DNA from: Deltaproteobacteria bacterium YD0425bin51
GTDB lineage: Bacteria; Desulfobacterota; Desulfobacteria; Desulfobacterales; YD0425bin51
Length of the DNA: 64,000 bases
Reading direction: 5' to 3'
NCBI GenBank assembly: GCA_002753225.1
Contig: PDZS01000001.1
Span: 124,001-188,000, forward strand
The notes under the pieces: generated by a model
What the model saw: only the letters and a program-made list of their open reading frames with translations
Databases searched by the model: none
Told to the model about the DNA's origin: nothing
Part shown: positions 1 to 8,368 of the stretch, one piece after another
How positions within the stretch are numbered: position 1 is the first letter of the stretch
Layout: each line of letters starts with the position of its first letter
Position numbers and translations under genes: made by a program

Positions 1-2467
1 GATTTTCTATATACTTTTGTATCGCTCTTTTTAGAGGCCTTGCGCCATAAATTGAGTCAAAACCTTTATCTGCTATAAATTGTTTTGCATTGTCTGAAAT
101 AACTATGTCTATTTTTTTATCTGAAAGCCTCTTTTTAAGTCTTTCAATTTGAATTTGTACAATTTCAGAAATTTCTTTTGGAGATAAATTATGGAACGTT
201 ATTATTTCGTCGATCCGATTTAAAAATTCAGGCTTAAATGTTTGCTGTAGAGACGCACGGCCGTGCGTCTCTACAAGGTTGTGATTGTTTCCTATGTTTG
301 ATGTCATTATAATAATAGTATTTTTAAAATCAACTGTTCTGCCATGACCATCTGTAAGCCTTCCATCATCTAAGATTTGAAGGAGAATATTGAAAACATC
401 AGAGTGTGCTTTTTCAATTTCATCAAATAGTATGACAGAGTATGGTCTTCTTCTTATTGCTTCAGTAAGGAAGCCTCCTTCTTCATATCCAACATATCCA
501 GGGGGAGCTCCAATAAGCCTTGATACAGTATGTTTTTCCATATATTCCGACATATCTATTCTTACAATAGCTTGTTCGCTGTCAAAAATAAACTCAGCAA
601 GGGCTTTAGCTAGTTCAGTTTTCCCAACGCCAGTTGGACCCATAAAAATAAATGAACCAATTGGTCTATTAGGATCCTGAAGTCCTGAGCGTGCTCTTCT
701 TACAGCATTTGAAACAGCAATTATGGCTTCTTTTTGTCCGATTACTCTTTTTACAAGCCTTTGTTCCATGCTCATTAACTTTTCTCTTTCACCTTCGATA
801 AGTTTTGTAACAGGAATCCCTGTCCATTTAGATACCACTTCAGAAACATCTTCATCATCTACTTCTTCTTTAAGCATTTTTTTGCTTTCTTGTAATTCTG
901 ACAGATTTTTTTGAGATATTTCCAAACGTTTTTTCAAATCTATTGTTTTCCCATATTTTATTTCAGCAGCTTTAGTTAAATTCCCTTCTCTTTCAGCCCG
1001 CTGCTCTTCAATGCTAAGCTGCTCCATCTCTTCTTTTATTTTCATTATACTCTGGATTATATCTTTTTCTTTTTGCCAGTGACCTTTCATTTCTAAAATT
1101 GAAGCTTTCATGCTTCTTATTTCAGCTTCTAAGGTTTGCAGTCTTTCTTTAGATGCCTTATCTGTTTCTTTTTTTAGAGCTTCTCTTTCTATTTCAGCCT
1201 GAATAAGCTTTCTTTGCACTTCATCTATTTCTGTTGGCATGCTGTCTATTTCAATTCTCAGTTTTGATGCGCATTCATCAATTAAATCTATGGCTTTGTC
1301 TGGAAGGAATCTATCTGAAATATATCTATTTGAAAGAGTTACTGCAGCAACTATTGCTGAATCTTTTATTCTTACTCCATGGTGAACTTCATATTTTTCT
1401 TTGAGTCCTCTAAGTATTGATACTGTATCTTCAATTGTTGGTTCAACAACTAAAACAGGCTGGAATCTTCGCTCTAAAGCTGCATCTTTTTCAATATATT
1501 TTTTATACTCATTTAAAGTTGTAGCTCCAACACATCTTAGTGTTCCCCTTGCTAAAGCTGGTTTTAGCATGTTTGAGGCATCCATTGAGCCTTCAGAAGC
1601 TCCTGCTCCTACTAAGGTATGAAGCTCATCAATAAAAAGTATAACTTCCCCTTCTGCTCGCTCTACTTCTTTTAAAACAGCTTTTAATCTGTCTTCAAAT
1701 TCACCCCGATATTTAGCTCCAGCAATTAACGCTCCCATATCTAGGCTGACCAATCGTTTGTTTTTTAAGCCTTCTGGAATATCCAGAGATACAATTCTTT
1801 GCGCAAGTCCTTCAACAATAGCAGTTTTCCCAACACCAGGCTCCCCTATTAAAACTGGATTGTTTTTAGTTCTTCTTGATAATACTTGAATAACACGTCT
1901 TATTTCATCATCTCTACCAATTACAGGATCAAGCTTTCCAACTCTTGCTAAAGCTGTCAGGTCCCTGCTGAATTTATCCAATGCCTGATATTTTTCTTCT
2001 GGATTTTGATCTGTAATTCTTTGTGAACCTCTTACTTCTACTAAAACTTTAAGGATTTTATCTCTGGTAATTCCATGTTTATATAGAATTTTTGCAGCAT
2101 CCCCTTCTTTTTCATCACATATCGCAAGTAGAATATGCTCAACACTAACATAGTCATCCTTCATCTTGTCTGCTTCAGCAAAGGCAGCATCTAAAATGCT
2201 GTTTGCTCTATTGGATATATAAACTTCCCCTTTGCCAGATCCTGTAACACTTACTATTTTATTTAAAGAAGATTCTATATCACGTATAATGTTTGAAACA
2301 GATATTCCTAGTTTTTGAAGTACTGCAATAGCAGTCCCTTCATTATCATTTAACATTTCTAAAAGAATATGTTCTGGTTCAAATCTCTGATGATTACGTT
2401 TTGAAGCTATTAAATGAGCTTTTTGAATAAGTTCTTGAGATTTAACAGTGAATTTATCAAACCGCAT
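1..2467 (-). CDS. clpB: ATP-dependent chaperone ClpB (C-terminus beyond window)
   Basis: ClpB is the Hsp100 disaggregase that works with DnaK to rescue aggregated cytoplasmic proteins. Translating the minus strand from the ATG at 2467 gives an open frame of 822 codons that runs off the left edge; the family is about 860 residues, so only the end is missing. Visible in order: the Clp N-domain (double repeat, residues ~1-145), AAA-1 with Walker A GEPGVGKT and a [11 protein letters not shown]alker B, the coiled-coil middle domain (~400-530), and AAA-2 with [29 protein letters not shown] pore loop and TSNIG sensor. Residues 731-741, between the sensor and the [11 protein letters not shown] motif, are encoded by a perfect palindrome and replace the usual longer helix seen in E. 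coli ClpB. The start overlaps the end of the upstream speB-like gene by 11 bases. Last gene of the murA operon. Confidence 0.96.
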   Translation of the reverse strand, partial: MRFDKFTVKSQELIQKAHLIASKRNHQRFEPEHILLEMLNDNEGTAIAVLQKLGISVSNIIRDIESSLNKIVSVTGSGKGEVYISNRANSILDAAFAEADKMKDDYVSVEHILLAICDEKEGDAAKILYKHGITRDKILKVLVEVRGSQRITDQNPEEKYQALDKFSRDLTALARVGKLDPVIGRDDEIRRVIQVLSRRTKNNPVLIGEPGVGKTAIVEGLAQRIVSLDIPEGLKNKRLVSLDMGALIAGAKYRGEFEDRLKAVLKEVERAEGEVILFIDELHTLVGAGASEGSMDASNMLKPALARGTLRCVGATTLNEYKKYIEKDAALERRFQPVLVVEPTIEDTVSILRGLKEKYEVHHGVRIKDSAIVAAVTLSNRYISDRFLPDKAIDLIDECASKLRIEIDSMPTEIDEVQRKLIQAEIEREALKKETDKASKERLQTLEAEIRSMKASILEMKGHWQKEKDIIQSIMKIKEEMEQLSIEEQRAEREGNLTKAAEIKYGKTIDLKKRLEISQKNLSELQESKKMLKEEVDDEDVSEVVSKWTGIPVTKLIEGEREKLMSMEQRLVKRVIGQKEAIIAVSNAVRRARSGLQDPNRPIGSFIFMGPTGVGKTELAKALAEFIFDSEQAIVRIDMSEYMEKHTVSRLIGAPPGYVGYEEGGFLTEAIRRRPYSVILFDEIEKAHSDVFNILLQILDDGRLTDGHGRTVDFKNTIIIMTSNIGNNHNLVETHGRASLQQTFKPEFLNRIDEIITFHNLSPKEISEIVQIQIERLKKRLSDKKIDIVISDNAKQFIADKGFDSIYGARPLKRAIQKYIEN
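246..275. repeat. Perfect 30-bp palindrome inside clpB
   Basis: The arm TGTAGAGACGCACGG (246-260) is followed at once by its exact reverse complement (261-275), with no spacer. It is GC-rich compared with the surrounding gene. On the minus strand it is read in frame without a stop, giving VETHGRASL within ClpB residues 731-741. I recall near-identical palindromes as dispersed repeats in cyanobacterial and other genomes, so this looks like a mobile short repeat that landed in a gene. No second copy was noticed in the window. Confidence 0.9.
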
Positions 2468-3338
2468 AAACCCTCCTATAAAATTTAAAACCAATCAGTT
2501 TATAAATCAGTTTTGAAATTGCAAATGCCGAATTTTTATCATAAGGAGAATAAGAAAGCTCAACAATATCAAATCCTACTACATTTTTAGCATAGAAAAT
2601 TTTTTTAAGTAAAGACAACCCTTCATACCATCTGAACCCTCCAGGTTCAGGAGTTCCAGTTGCAGCTACTACGCTAAAATCAAATGCATCTACATCTATG
2701 GTTAAAAATACAGGATCAGGGAGATCATAAATAGCTGCGTCTATATCAAAAGATTTATGGTAAAAAGAGTGCATGGTACAAACCTTTAAATTTTCTCTTT
2801 TAATACGTATGCTCTCATCTTTTGACATGCTTCTTATGCCAATCTGCAATGTATGTGGTGTAAATTCTAAGATTCTAGACATTGCACAGGCATGATTTAA
2901 CCTGCTCCCTTCATAAACGTCCCTTAAATCTGCATGAGCATCAATTTGAATACATGACAAGGTTTTATATTTTTCATGGAATGCTTTAAAACATCCGCTT
3001 GTTATCGAGTGATCTCCGCCTATGACAATAACAAATTTATTTCTAGTCAGTAAATATTTTGTATTCTGATATATTGTTTCAAACATTCCTTCAGGTTTAA
3101 GAGGAATTATAGGCGGCTCTACTGTAACAATTCCAACCTCGCAAGGACATGTATCCAACATCTCATCATATGCTTCCATGTATGGAGATGCATCTATTAT
3201 TGCATCTGGAGCTTCTCTTGTACCTTTCCCATATGATACTCCTCCCTCATAAGGAAAAGGAAGTATGACAACAGATGCTTTTTCAAAAGAAGGAAAACCG
3301 CTTTCTTCTCCTAGGAATTGTTTTGAATATAATTTCAT
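2457..3338 (-). CDS. speB: Agmatinase / arginase-family ureohydrolase
   Basis: A 293-residue member of the ureohydrolase superfamily, which uses a two-manganese centre to release urea from guanidino compounds; agmatine to putrescine is the likeliest reaction in a bacterium. Metal-ligand motifs are intact: GGDHSIT (~106-112), DAHADLRD (~132-139) and IDVDAFDF (~213-220), followed by the TGTPEPGG segment typical of agmatinases. Length fits the family. It starts four bases after the lipoprotein gene stop and its own stop overlaps the clpB start, so it is translationally tied to both. Substrate specificity (agmatine, arginine, guanidinobutyrate or formiminoglutamate) cannot be settled by reading the sequence. 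Confidence 0.85.
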   Translation of the reverse strand: MKLYSKQFLGEESGFPSFEKASVVILPFPYEGGVSYGKGTREAPDAIIDASPYMEAYDEMLDTCPCEVGIVTVEPPIIPLKPEGMFETIYQNTKYLLTRNKFVIVIGGDHSITSGCFKAFHEKYKTLSCIQIDAHADLRDVYEGSRLNHACAMSRILEFTPHTLQIGIRSMSKDESIRIKRENLKVCTMHSFYHKSFDIDAAIYDLPDPVFLTIDVDAFDFSVVAATGTPEPGGFRWYEGLSLLKKIFYAKNVVGFDIVELSYSPYDKNSAFAISKLIYKLIGFKFYRRVYAV

Positions 3339-3342
3339 TTTT

Positions 3343-4068
3343 TTAAAAATCCAGTTTTACAGGAAAAATTTTGCCAGTATCTGTCTCTATAAGTCTTAAA
3401 TGTAGCCTTTTAGGTGATTTACCCTCACCTGGAAAGAATACAAAACCATATGACATGCTCTGTGGTTTTATTGTTTTGTTTTGTATCGATTTTTCGTCTA
3501 AGTCGTCAGAAATAGATCCTTTTGCTTCTGAAGCTCCATATTTTTCTCCGCCTCCTATTACTGCTCCGCCAGCGCCTCCTATTACTGCTCCTTTACCTGC
3601 AGCTTTAGCTACATTTTCGCCTGTTACAATTCCGACTGCAGCTCCAATTAAAGCTCCAGCTGTTGCACCGAGTAGTCCATGGTATGCAGCCCCTTTTGCC
3701 ATTTCTTTACCTTCTACATATTTTGATGCACGTTCATTAGCAATTTTTCCGCTAAGTATTGTCCACATATTGCCGTTTATATCTTCAAGAAATGTTTGAC
3801 TTCCGTCGATTTCTAAAGAATGAGAACCTTGATTGTCAAATATAATTTGAACAGGAAGCATACCTGTTCCTCTAATATCAAATCCAAAAGCTTCACTTGC
3901 TTCTTTAGGATCTGAGTAAGCTTTAGCAGCTATTTCTGAACCTTCTATTTTTACAGCATTTGGATATGAGCTAGGGGCTTTAAATGGCATAGGTGTTGCT
4001 TTGTATGTGGAACATGAAATACAAATAGATAAAGCAAAAATTAAAATAAATAAAATGTTTTTTTTCAT
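3343..4068 (-). CDS. Glycine-zipper lipoprotein
   Basis: A 241-residue predicted lipoprotein. The N-terminus is a short charged stretch, a hydrophobic core and a lipobox-like end ISCS with Cys at about residue 19. The middle (~128-175) is very rich in Gly and Ala with GxxxG spacing typical of glycine-zipper segments that sit in membranes; part of it is coded by a direct 18-base repeat at 3550-3567 and 3574-3591, giving the doubled GAVIGG unit. The rest is hydrophilic and begins with a region resembling small beta domains of envelope lipoproteins. It lies between murA and the speB-like gene with short spacings (about 33 and 4 bases). Function unknown; an outer membrane role is inferred. Confidence 0.75.
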   Translation of the reverse strand: MKKNILFILIFALSICISCSTYKATPMPFKAPSSYPNAVKIEGSEIAAKAYSDPKEASEAFGFDIRGTGMLPVQIIFDNQGSHSLEIDGSQTFLEDINGNMWTILSGKIANERASKYVEGKEMAKGAAYHGLLGATAGALIGAAVGIVTGENVAKAAGKGAVIGGAGGAVIGGGEKYGASEAKGSISDDLDEKSIQNKTIKPQSMSYGFVFFPGEGKSPKRLHLRLIETDTGKIFPVKLDF

Positions 4069-4101
4069 CGGATTATATCTCCTTAAGATAATTTTTATGT
4101 T

Positions 4102-5376
4102 TTAAATAGGAATTCTTTCTATATCAGCTCCCAATTGACCAAGCCTTGTTTCAACAGCGTAATGTCCTCTATCAATCTGATATACATTATCAATAATAGT
4201 TTCTCCTTCTGCAGCTATAGCTGCTAAAATTAAAGATACCCCTGCCCGAATATCATGACTAGTTACAGAAGTTCCCATAAATTTTACAGGACCATTTACA
4301 ATGGCAAGCGAGCTGTCTATAACATCAATTTTTGCCCCCATTTTATTTAATTCATAAGCCTGATTAAAACGATCTTCAAATATTCTTTCCCTTATATAGC
4401 TTTTTCCATTTGCTAAACATGATATGGCCATAATACCTGGCTGAAAATCTGTCGCAAAGCCAGGATAAGGGCATGTAACAATATTTATAGGTTCTAGTTT
4501 TTCACTTGCTATTACATGTACTAAAGAACCTTCCTGAACCAGTTTAATCCCCATTTGATATAGTTTTTCCCTTAGGAGACGTAAATGATTTAATTCAGAT
4601 CTAATAAGTGTAATGTTGCTTTTTGTAATTCCAGCAGCAATTATAAAAAAACCGCTGTCTAATCTATCTGGCATAGCAACGTAATCAACAGGTTTTAGTT
4701 CTTCAACACCTTTTATATATATTGTACGAGTACCTATTCCTTTGATTTGAGCTCCCATTTTTATTAAAAAATTTCCAAAATCTACTATTTCGGGATCAGA
4801 AGCTGCATTTTCTATGATTGTTTCCCCTTTTGACAGGCAGGCAGCCATAATTAAATTTTCTGTTCCTGTATGGCTTGGAAAATCAAGATACAAATTGTTT
4901 CCTTTTAAGTCTTTAGCAGAAATTTCAAAATCATCTTTATCATTGATAGAAGCTCCTAGTCTTACAAAGCCTCTATAATGAAAATCTAATTTACGTTCCC
5001 CAAGAGGACAACCACCGACACTTGGCAGCTTTACTTTACCCATTCTTAGTAAAACAGGAGGAATAAACAAGACCGAAGCTCTAAGTAGTCCTGTAAGTTC
5101 AACAGGGAGTTCAACTTGTGATAAGTTAGAGGCATTTATTGCAACTGTCTGCTCTTTTTCAAAATATTGTATTTCAGCCCCAACGCTTCTTGCAATATCA
5201 AAAGCAATTAATATGTCATTTAATGGCGGAACATTTCTAATAACAGTATAGCCTTTTTTAGGTATAAGAGCTGCGGCTATCATTGGCAATATTGCATTTT
5301 TAGAACCTTGAACAAATACAACTCCCTTTAGTTTATTTCCACCTTTGATTTTAAGCTTATAATTTTTTCTGTCCAT
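4102..5376 (-). CDS. murA: UDP-N-acetylglucosamine 1-carboxyvinyltransferase (divergent MurA)
   Basis: MurA transfers enolpyruvate from PEP to UDP-GlcNAc, the first committed step of peptidoglycan synthesis. The 424-residue length fits. Key residues are visible: the Lys-Asn pair in QGSKNAILP (~23-31), the loop cysteine that fosfomycin attacks (Cys123 in GGCPLGER), the Asp in FATDFQP and the Arg in HDIRAG. Several other family positions differ from the E. coli type, for example MPDRLDSGF where IPDRIEAGT is usual and RERIFEDRF where TETIFENRF is usual, so this may be a second, divergent paralogue. First gene of a minus-strand operon (lipoprotein, speB-like, clpB); a TAGGAGAAG ribosome site precedes the ATG. 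Divergent from proC. Confidence 0.9.
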   Translation of the reverse strand: MDRKNYKLKIKGGNKLKGVVFVQGSKNAILPMIAAALIPKKGYTVIRNVPPLNDILIAFDIARSVGAEIQYFEKEQTVAINASNLSQVELPVELTGLLRASVLFIPPVLLRMGKVKLPSVGGCPLGERKLDFHYRGFVRLGASINDKDDFEISAKDLKGNNLYLDFPSHTGTENLIMAACLSKGETIIENAASDPEIVDFGNFLIKMGAQIKGIGTRTIYIKGVEELKPVDYVAMPDRLDSGFFIIAAGITKSNITLIRSELNHLRLLREKLYQMGIKLVQEGSLVHVIASEKLEPINIVTCPYPGFATDFQPGIMAISCLANGKSYIRERIFEDRFNQAYELNKMGAKIDVIDSSLAIVNGPVKFMGTSVTSHDIRAGVSLILAAIAAEGETIIDNVYQIDRGHYAVETRLGQLGADIERIPI

Positions 5377-5408
5377 ATAATCTTCTCCTAAATTTTATTT
5401 ATTTCGTA

Positions 5409-5436
5409 TTGGCTTTTTATTCATCATATGTAATAT
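5409..5436 (+). promoter_or_regulatory. Possible sigma-70 promoter for proC
   Basis: TTGGCT (5409-5414) and TAATAT (5431-5436) lie 16 bases apart in the 94-base divergent region between murA and proC, about 35 bases ahead of the proC start. Each hexamer matches consensus at four of six positions. In such AT-rich DNA this is weak evidence. Confidence 0.25.
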
Positions 5437-5470
5437 TAAAAAATTAAATTATATATTACGGAGGTAAACA

Positions 5471-6319
5471 GTGAGTATAGAAGATAAAAAAATTGGTTTT
5501 ATAGGCGCTGGAAATATGGGTGAAGCTATTTTAGCAGCGCTTATTAAAACAAAGCTCAGCCAATCCAATAACCTTTATATCACTGATATAAGCAAAGAGC
5601 GGATAGGCTTTATTAAAGATACTTATAGTATTTCAGCATTAGATGATAATTCTAAATTGTTTTTAGAATGTGATATTATTATTCTTGCAGTAAAGCCTCA
5701 ACAAATGAAAGTTGTTTTATCAGAAATTCAAAAAACAATAAATAAAATAAAAAATAGAAAAATTGTTATATCTATTGCTGCTGGATTTACAATCAAAAAT
5801 ATTGAAAATATCCTTTATTCTAGGATAGATGAGATAACACGCTCAATGTTACCAGTTGTTCGTGTTATGCCAAATACTCCCGCACTTGTTTTGGCAGGTA
5901 TATCTGGAATGAGTGCTAATAGATTTGCCTGTAAAGAGGATGTCTATCTATCTAAGCTTATTTTGGGATCTATGGGTAAAGTAATTGAATTTGAAGAGGA
6001 AAAGCTTGATGCAGTAACTGCATTATCAGGATCTGGTCCTGCATATGTTTTTTATTTGATGGAATCAATGATTGAAGCTGGGATTAAATTGGGATTTGAG
6101 CCTTTAGATGCAGCTTTGCTGACTACAGAAACATTAAAAGGTGCTGTAAAGCTGATGGAAGAAAAAGGTGAACCGCCTTGGTCTCTTAGAGCCAAAGTTA
6201 CATCTAAAGGAGGGACAACAGAAGCTGCATTTAAAATACTTGAAGCATATGATGTTAAGCAAATAATAATTGACGCAGTAAATGCTGCACATAATCGGTC
6301 AAAGGAGCTTAGTAAATAG
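5471..6319 (+). CDS. proC: Pyrroline-5-carboxylate reductase
   Basis: ProC reduces pyrroline-5-carboxylate to proline with NAD(P)H, the final step of proline synthesis in the cytoplasm. The 282-residue protein starts with a dinucleotide-binding motif IGFIGAGNMGEAIL and carries the VMPNTPALV segment and the family signature beginning ALSGSGPAYVF (~170) in the dimerisation domain. It begins with GTG at 5471, preceded by a good GGAGG at about 5460-5464. The ccdA-like gene follows two bases after the stop, so they are likely cotranscribed. Length and motifs are ordinary for the family. Confidence 0.95.
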   Translation: MSIEDKKIGFIGAGNMGEAILAALIKTKLSQSNNLYITDISKERIGFIKDTYSISALDDNSKLFLECDIIILAVKPQQMKVVLSEIQKTINKIKNRKIVISIAAGFTIKNIENILYSRIDEITRSMLPVVRVMPNTPALVLAGISGMSANRFACKEDVYLSKLILGSMGKVIEFEEEKLDAVTALSGSGPAYVFYLMESMIEAGIKLGFEPLDAALLTTETLKGAVKLMEEKGEPPWSLRAKVTSKGGTTEAAFKILEAYDVKQIIIDAVNAAHNRSKELSK

Positions 6320-6321
6320 TA

Positions 6322-7014
6322 ATGTTTATTGATACAGTATCTTATCCTGCTGCATTTATAGCAGGTCTGATTTCTTTTTTTAGTCCATGCATACTTCCTC
6401 TAGTTCCAGCTTATTTTACTTTTATAACAGGCTTTTCAATTCAAGACCTGACAGAAGGAATTACTGCCAAAATAAGAAGGGATGTAATTATTTCCACTAT
6501 TTCATATGTGTTAGGTTTTTCTTTTATTTTTATACTTATGGGAGCCACTGCATCTTTTTTAGGCGGGTTTTTTATAAAATATAAGGATATAATAAGAATA
6601 GCTGGGGGAGTGTTAATTATAATTTTTGGTGTACATCTAACTGGTTTATTACGAATACGCTCCCTTGATTTTGAAAAACGGGTTCATGTAAAAAAAGCTC
6701 CTATAAATTTTTTAGGAGGCTTTTTTGTGGGTATGGCTTTTGGAGCTGGCTGGTCACCATGTGTTGGACCGTTGCTTGGTTCCATTCTCAGCATAGCAGC
6801 AATGCATGAGACTGTAACAAAAGGAATAATACTTCTTGGTGTATATTCTTTAGGTATGGCTTTACCGTTTATAATAATTTCCATATTTATTAATTTTATT
6901 CTTGTTTTTATAAAACGTATTATGCCAATAATGCAAAAAATAAATTTTATAGCAGGAAGTTTATTGATATTTATTGGAGTTCTTCTTATATTTAATAAAT
7001 TATATTTATTTTAA
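6322..7014 (+). CDS. ccdA: CcdA-type thiol-disulfide transmembrane protein
   Basis: A 230-residue inner membrane protein of the CcdA / DsbD-gamma family, which passes electrons from cytoplasmic thioredoxin across the membrane to periplasmic thioredoxin-like partners, for cytochrome c maturation or disulfide reduction. About six membrane segments are visible. The two conserved Cys-Pro motifs are present: FFSPCILPLVPAY (~19-31) and GWSPCVGPLLGS (~142-153), the pair of redox cysteines. It lies between proC and a gene for a secreted thioredoxin-fold protein (12 bases downstream), its probable electron acceptor. A standalone CcdA rather than a DsbD fusion, judging from the absence of soluble domains. 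Confidence 0.9.
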   Translation: MFIDTVSYPAAFIAGLISFFSPCILPLVPAYFTFITGFSIQDLTEGITAKIRRDVIISTISYVLGFSFIFILMGATASFLGGFFIKYKDIIRIAGGVLIIIFGVHLTGLLRIRSLDFEKRVHVKKAPINFLGGFFVGMAFGAGWSPCVGPLLGSILSIAAMHETVTKGIILLGVYSLGMALPFIIISIFINFILVFIKRIMPIMQKINFIAGSLLIFIGVLLIFNKLYLF

Positions 7015-7026
7015 AAGGATAAAAAA

Positions 7027-7434
7027 ATGAAACTAAAGCTTATTATTATATCTGCAATATTTTTTTTGTTTTGCAATTTTGCACAAGGTAGCGAAATAAA
7101 ATGGTATTCATATCAAGAAGGAGTTGATATGGCAAAAAAAGAAGGAAAAATGGTTTATATATACTTTTACACTGACTGGTGCCCTTATTGCAAGATAATG
7201 GAAAAAAACACTCTTAAAAATGAAGGTGTTATAGAATATTTAGCTAAAAGTTTTATTTCAGTGCGTATAAATACTGATAAAGAAAGAGATATACCTATGA
7301 GATATGGAGTTAGGGGGCTGCCGTCAAATGTTTTTCTATCAAAAGAGGAAGCTCTAATTGGTAGCCGGCCTGGTTATATAGAGACAGATGTAATGCTTAA
7401 AGTTCTTCAATATTTGCAAAAAGAACCTAAATAA
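7027..7434 (+). CDS. Periplasmic thioredoxin-fold protein
   Basis: A 135-residue thioredoxin-like protein with an N-terminal signal peptide (hydrophobic core at residues ~5-20, ending near FAQGS). The redox motif is CPYC within YTDWCPYCKIM (~50-60), and the cis-proline loop is GLPSNVF (~97-103). This is close to the thioredoxin_7 / DUF255-like group and to the DsbD C-terminal domain. The neighbour CcdA probably reduces it. Likely tasks are cytochrome c haem-site reduction or general periplasmic thiol reduction. The last A of its stop codon is also the first base of the next gene (TAATG), indicating translational coupling. Confidence 0.85.
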   Translation: MKLKLIIISAIFFLFCNFAQGSEIKWYSYQEGVDMAKKEGKMVYIYFYTDWCPYCKIMEKNTLKNEGVIEYLAKSFISVRINTDKERDIPMRYGVRGLPSNVFLSKEEALIGSRPGYIETDVMLKVLQYLQKEPK

Positions 7435-8003
7435 TGAAAGTCAACTCTTATAATCTAAAAGAGAATATCAAGAAGCTTTCATTTCCTCAAGCTCCTAAAG
7501 GAAGGTACTACAAACCAACATCTGTTTTTTTGCTCCTATTTTTTAAAGAACAGGAGCCCTACATCCTTGCTATTTTAAAAGCTGACAGAGAAGGATATCT
7601 TTGGCGGAACCAAGTTGCTCTCCCTGGCGGACATATTGACAAAAGCGATACAACACCAATGGAAGCAGCATTTCGTGAACTTAAAGAGGAATTGGGTATT
7701 CCAAAAGAACAAGTGGATGAAATAGGTTCAATAGGGCATTTTCCTACTCTTAACCAAAGAGATATTGAAGTTTTTTTGGGTCTTTGGAATGGGGAAGGAC
7801 CAATTGTATATGATCGTGATGAGATTGCGGAAGTTCTTGAAATTCCATTAAAAGAGTTGCTCTTTATCCATAATGTTAAACATTTTGCCAATAGGTATCC
7901 AGATATGACAGAGTTAGTATATCCATTTAATCACGTTGTGATATGGGGCGCAACGGCTAGAATCATACATCATTTCATTGAAAACGTATATCCTTTATTA
8001 TAA
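7434..8003 (+). CDS. Nudix hydrolase, CoA diphosphatase-like
   Basis: A 189-residue Nudix protein. The catalytic box is visible at roughly residues 62-87: ALPGGHIDKSD followed by FRELKEELG, with the REL-x-EE metal-binding core intact. The arrangement QVALPGGHxDxxD resembles the CoA pyrophosphatase subgroup (YeaB/NUDT7-like), which cuts coenzyme A or its derivatives into phosphopantetheine and 3',5'-ADP. The wider substrate could still be another nucleoside diphosphate derivative. It shares its first base with the stop of the thioredoxin gene and converges with a small minus-strand gene, overlapping it by six bases. Confidence 0.8.
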   Translation: MKVNSYNLKENIKKLSFPQAPKGRYYKPTSVFLLLFFKEQEPYILAILKADREGYLWRNQVALPGGHIDKSDTTPMEAAFRELKEELGIPKEQVDEIGSIGHFPTLNQRDIEVFLGLWNGEGPIVYDRDEIAEVLEIPLKELLFIHNVKHFANRYPDMTELVYPFNHVVIWGATARIIHHFIENVYPLL

Positions 8004-8246
8004 GGCTAAAAATCTTTTTATGAGCCTTATAGATGTTGAAATCATTACTCCTAAACTTGAAGAGACAAGTAAAATAGGCACTCCTATATAGTTATAAAAA
8101 TCTGTCTGGTCATAAGCTGCTGATATTCCTGCTATTCCAAACAGCATAACCATATCCATAAAAAAAATTTGAACAAAACATAATGAATCTAAGTCATACC
8201 AAGGAATAATTATTTTTCTAAATACTGGATTTGGATCAATTTGCAT
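7998..8246 (-). CDS. Small membrane protein, 82 residues
   Basis: I do not recognise a named family with certainty. The protein has a hydrophilic N-terminus containing VFRKIIIPWYD and two predicted membrane segments (~24-45 and ~53-72), ending in a basic tail RLIKRFLAL. Reasons to think it is real: plausible composition, divergent placement from nrdD with a proper upstream region, and no other gene on either strand here. It converges on the Nudix gene with a six-base overlap. Its ATG at 8246 is only a few bases from the first NrdR-type box, so it could share that regulation. Confidence 0.6.
   Translation of the reverse strand: MQIDPNPVFRKIIIPWYDLDSLCFVQIFFMDMVMLFGIAGISAAYDQTDFYNYIGVPILLVSSSLGVMISTSIRLIKRFLAL
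8000..8032. repeat. Inverted repeat at the convergent Nudix / small-gene junction
   Basis: TATAAGGCT (8000-8008) and AGCCTTATA (8024-8032) are exact reverse complements around a 15-base loop that itself holds A5 and T5 runs. It spans both stop codons of two converging genes. No U-run follows the stem on either strand, so it is not a textbook intrinsic terminator, though a transcript-end stabilising hairpin is possible. Confidence 0.4.
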
Positions 8247-8251
8247 ATTAT

Positions 8252-8267
8252 TATCTATATATTGGAT
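8252..8267. promoter_or_regulatory. NrdR-type box 1 upstream of nrdD
   Basis: TATCTATATATTGGAT matches the NrdR consensus acaCwAtATaTwGtgt at every capitalised core position (C at position 4, G at 13). NrdR is the zinc-finger/ATP-cone repressor of ribonucleotide reductase genes. A second box begins 31 bases downstream, the helical-phase spacing expected for tandem NrdR sites. Confidence 0.65.
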
Positions 8268-8282
8268 TTAAATATTGACAAA

Positions 8283-8298
8283 TAACTATATATTGTAG
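8283..8298. promoter_or_regulatory. NrdR-type box 2 upstream of nrdD
   Basis: TAACTATATATTGTAG matches the core CwAtATaTwGt fully. It starts 31 bases after box 1. A perfect TTGACA (8275-8280), a candidate -35 element, lies between the two boxes, so bound NrdR would be expected to block RNA polymerase. The nrdD start is about 70 bases downstream. Confidence 0.7.
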
Positions 8299-8368
8299 TA
8301 ATTCATATTATATTCTTTGAAACTATTATAGTCAAGTTTTAGGTTATTTTTTATATTAGGGGGTAGTT

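Noticed and set aside
390..1622. Plus-strand open frames of 60-96 codons across clpB
   Set aside because: They are antisense shadows of the clpB frame, which shows clear AAA+ motifs on the minus strand.
3550..3591. Direct 18-base repeat in the lipoprotein gene
   Set aside because: It codes for the doubled GAVIGG unit of the glycine zipper and is explained by protein repetition, not a mobile repeat.
3371..3799. 142-codon plus-strand frame over the lipoprotein gene
   Set aside because: Its Pro/Ala-rich product is the antisense of the glycine-zipper segment; no ribosome site or family match was seen.
6691..6726. Terminator-like hairpin (AAAAAAGCTCCTA ... TAGGAGGCTTTTTT) inside the ccdA-like gene
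   Set aside because: It lies within the conserved coding segment NFLGGFFVG, has a one-base bulge, and is best explained by codons for Gly and Phe; early termination in the middle of an operon gene is not supported.
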